From an uncultured Collinsella sp. (GTDB lineage Bacteria > Actinomycetota > Coriobacteriia > Coriobacteriales > Coriobacteriaceae): DNA of 8,803 bases. The stretch is from positions 1 through 8,803 of the forward strand of contig UROZ01000082.1 in NCBI GenBank assembly GCA_900549655.1, in the 5' to 3' direction. The notes beneath the pieces are model-generated. The model had not been told where the DNA came from and ran no database searches. It saw nothing but the letters and a program-made list of their open reading frames with translations. Shown here in pieces: positions 6,986 through 8,803 of this stretch (its first letter is position 1; every line of letters starts with the position of its first letter). Made by a program: the position numbers and the translations under genes.

Positions 6986-7013
6986 AGGATAGCACATTGT
7001 GTGGGTCTATCGA
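6986..7013 (-). promoter_or_regulatory. probable promoter of the pheST leader
   Basis: On the minus strand, TCGATA (7008-7013, 4 of 6 matches to TTGACA) and TATCCT (6986-6991, 4 of 6 matches to TATAAT) are 16 nt apart. TGC before the -10 gives an extended -10 box. The predicted start is near 6979, just before the T-box Stem I. A 13-bp inverted repeat, GCTAT-AGG-ATAGC (6981-6993), covers the -10; whether it has a function is unknown. Confidence 0.45.
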
Positions 7014-7101
7014 CGCGTTCTGTTTTGTTCGCGCTGGGTACAAGGCTGGTAGCTGTGCAAACTGGTCGCGCGCCCACCCGTGGCGCTCGACCTGCGAGAT
7101 C

Positions 7102-7106
7102 AAGGA
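7102..7106 (+). promoter_or_regulatory. ribosome binding site of the M32 carboxypeptidase
   Basis: AAGGA lies 6 nt before ATG 7113. This supports 7113 over the in-frame GTG at 7080, which would add 11 residues and has no good site. I could not find a convincing promoter for this gene in 6992-7100. Confidence 0.75.
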
Positions 7107-7112
7107 TACGGT

Positions 7113-8696
7113 ATGGGAAAGAAACTCGATAAGAAGGCCAAGGCAGCCGTGGCAAAGGCCGCCAAGGGCGTCAAGGCCGCTAAAGTCGACAAGGCCGTCA
7201 AAAAGTTCCGCAAACTCGAGGGCAAGCTGTGGACTCGCGAGTACCTGCTCAAGATTGCCGAGTTCGATGGAGCGACGATTGCTCCTGCCAACGGCGCTGC
7301 CGCCCGTGCCGACGCCATGGGCACGCTTGCCGGCGAACATCACAAGCTACTGACCAGCGAGAAGTCCGTTGAGCTCGTACGCTCGTTAGCGCGCGAGACG
7401 GTTGCAGGCGGACACGTAGACGACCCGCAGCTGCTCGACGAGATTCGCGTGCTCGGCCGCGACCAGCGCGAGGCAAGCGTTATTCCTACCGAGGAGGCCG
7501 AGGCCTGGACCAGGCTTACCTGCGAGGCCGACGCCGTGTGGCACAAGGCCAAGACGGCCAACGACTGGGCGAGCTTTGAGCCCTATGTGGATAGAATCGT
7601 CGCCCAGCTTAAGCATCAGGCCGAGCTCATGGACCCCAAGCGCGACCCATACGACGTTTGGCTCGACCAGTACGAGCGCGGCCTTTCTGCCGAGAGCTTC
7701 GATGCGTTTTGCGATGAGGTCAAGGCGACGGTCGTGCCGCTCGTGCACGCCATCGGCGAGCGCGGCCAGCAGCCCGATGCCGACTTTTTGCACGCCCACG
7801 TGCCCGAGGCCGCCCAGCGCGCCATGAGCTTCGACCTTATGACGCTCGTCGGCCTGAACCTAGACGACACCACGCTTGCCTTTACCGAGCACCCGTTTAG
7901 CGAGGGCTTTGCCGTGGGTGATGCGCGCATCGCGACGCACATCTACGAGAACGACTGCATCTCCAACGTCTTCAGCATCATCCACGAGGCAGGACACGCC
8001 ATGTACGAGCTGGGCGTCAATCCTGTCTATGCGCGCACCTGTCTTGAGGGTGGTACCTCCATGGGCATCCACGAGAGCCAGAGCCGCTTCTTTGAGAACA
8101 CCGTGGGTCGCAGCCGTGCTTTTATGGGCCCGCTGCTCGAGGTGCTGCGCCGTCACGCGCCCGAGGTCTATGGCAGCGTGGACGAGGATACGCTCTACCA
8201 CGCCGTGAACATCGCACGGCCGTCGTTGATCCGCACCGAGGCGGACGAGCTCACCTATCCGCTGCACGTTATGGTGCGCTATGAGATCGAGCGCATGCTG
8301 TTTGCCGGCGAGGCCACGGCCAAGGACATCCCCGCGCTTTGGAATCGCTTTATGGACGAGTACCTGGGCATTCCCGTTCCCGACGACACGCACGGCTGCC
8401 TACAGGATACGCACTGGAGCGGCGGCTCGTTTGGCTACTTCCCCACCTATGCGCTGGGTAGCGCCTACGACGCCATGTTTGTGCCGGCCATGTGCCGCGA
8501 CGGTGTCGACCTCAACGGCGCCTGCGCGAGCGGCAATTTGGCGCCCGTCCGTGCCTGGCTGGGCGAGCACATTTGGCAGTGGGGCCGCGCCAAGGACGCG
8601 CCGGAGCTCATCAAGGGCGCCTGCGGCATGGCGTTCGATGCCCGCTACTACTGCAGCTACCTGCAGGACAAGTTCACCACGCTGTACCAACTGTAA
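7113..8696 (+). CDS. M32-family zinc metallocarboxypeptidase
   Basis: This is a carboxypeptidase of the Taq carboxypeptidase/YpwA type (peptidase family M32), which removes C-terminal amino acids from peptides, most likely in the cytoplasm since no signal peptide is visible. The 527-aa protein shows the family motifs in order: HPF (260-262), DARIAT (270-275, in place of the DxRxT box), the zinc site HEAGH (291-295), HESQSR with Glu321 as third zinc ligand (26 residues after His295, the expected spacing), IRTEADE (373-379) and GCLQDTHWSGGSFGYFPTY (428-446). The catalytic site looks complete. The family is usually about 500 aa; the excess is an N-terminal Lys/Ala-rich tail (about residues 2-38, starting GKKLDKKAKAAVAKAAKG) of unknown role. 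It is transcribed divergently from the pheST leader, with about 100-130 nt between them, and no partner genes are visible. Peptide recycling is a reasonable role but is inferred from the family only. Confidence 0.95.
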   Translation: MGKKLDKKAKAAVAKAAKGVKAAKVDKAVKKFRKLEGKLWTREYLLKIAEFDGATIAPANGAAARADAMGTLAGEHHKLLTSEKSVELVRSLARETVAGGHVDDPQLLDEIRVLGRDQREASVIPTEEAEAWTRLTCEADAVWHKAKTANDWASFEPYVDRIVAQLKHQAELMDPKRDPYDVWLDQYERGLSAESFDAFCDEVKATVVPLVHAIGERGQQPDADFLHAHVPEAAQRAMSFDLMTLVGLNLDDTTLAFTEHPFSEGFAVGDARIATHIYENDCISNVFSIIHEAGHAMYELGVNPVYARTCLEGGTSMGIHESQSRFFENTVGRSRAFMGPLLEVLRRHAPEVYGSVDEDTLYHAVNIARPSLIRTEADELTYPLHVMVRYEIERMLFAGEATAKDIPALWNRFMDEYLGIPVPDDTHGCLQDTHWSGGSFGYFPTYALGSAYDAMFVPAMCRDGVDLNGACASGNLAPVRAWLGEHIWQWGRAKDAPELIKGACGMAFDARYYCSYLQDKFTTLYQL

Positions 8697-8803
8697 GGAT
8701 TGACCAGCACGCCATCGCCAACCATGTTGACACCGATGTCTTGGCAACGTCAGCGAAAACGACCCTAAGCGAGCAAGGTGACGTGAAATGAAAGGGCGCT
8801 GAC
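8697..8803. other. non-coding stretch at the right edge
   Basis: After the carboxypeptidase stop I see no supported gene and no T-rich terminator. The last bases contain purine-rich AAGG and AAAGGG runs that could be a ribosome binding site for a gene starting beyond the window, so the transcript may continue rightward. Confidence 0.3.

Noticed and set aside
6596..6997. 133-codon minus-strand frame across the pheST leader
   Set aside because: It translates the T-box RNA; the RNA elements explain the sequence and the peptide resembles nothing.
8727..8755. Promoter starting with TTGACA after the carboxypeptidase gene
   Set aside because: The -35 match is exact, but the bases 17-18 nt downstream (TCAGCG) do not resemble a -10 box.
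8788..8802. Start of a new gene at ATG 8788
   Set aside because: The frame ends after four codons (ATG AAA GGG CGC TGA), so it is not a gene start; the AAAGGG may serve a start outside the window.
1..8803. Defence island, CRISPR array, mobile element or other new multi-gene system
   Set aside because: All long coding regions belong to well-known housekeeping or transport families. I saw no direct-repeat arrays, transposase genes, tRNA genes or integration sites.

Overview
The window reads as an ordinary chromosomal stretch of a GC-rich, Gram-positive-like bacterium. The protein style, the CbiM N-terminus (MHIPDNYLSP) and the T-box-controlled pheST suggest an actinobacterium, possibly a Coriobacteriia member such as Collinsella. 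This placement comes from general resemblance and not from a search. Six protein genes fill almost all of the window: five on the minus strand (reading right to left) and one on the plus strand at the right end.

Minus strand, in transcription order. A promoter near 6986-7013 starts a leader of about 285 nt that carries a class I T-box riboswitch (about 6695-6979). It has a UUC (Phe) specifier at 6881-6883, a T-box sequence at 6742-6754 and a terminator at 6695-6735. It controls pheS (5533-6609) and pheT (3016-5469), the alpha and beta subunits of phenylalanyl-tRNA synthetase. A terminator follows pheT at 2873-2907. Its hairpin overlaps the -35 region of the next promoter, which drives a three-gene energy-coupling factor (ECF) transition-metal importer: cbiM/nikM (1684-2769, fused to an N-type two-helix C-terminal module), cbiQ/nikQ (870-1712) and cbiO/nikO (53-847).

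The most informative regulatory signal is a perfect inverted repeat, GTGTTACG-N12-CGTAACAC, at 2827-2854, just downstream of the importer's -10 box. It fits the GTGTTAC-N14-GTAACAC form known for nickel-responsive NikR operators, and no cobalamin riboswitch is visible. Nickel is therefore the more likely substrate, although the genes resemble 'cobalt transporter' cbiMQO by name.

Plus strand. A gene at 7113-8696, divergent from the phe leader, encodes an M32-family metallocarboxypeptidase with the full zinc site and an unusual Lys/Ala-rich N-terminal tail. The last 107 bases hold no gene that I can support.

I found no CRISPR array, tRNA, rRNA, insertion sequence or phage gene, and no clearly new multi-gene system. 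The points worth follow-up are the nickel operator, the promoter built into a terminator, the T-box and the basic tail of the peptidase.
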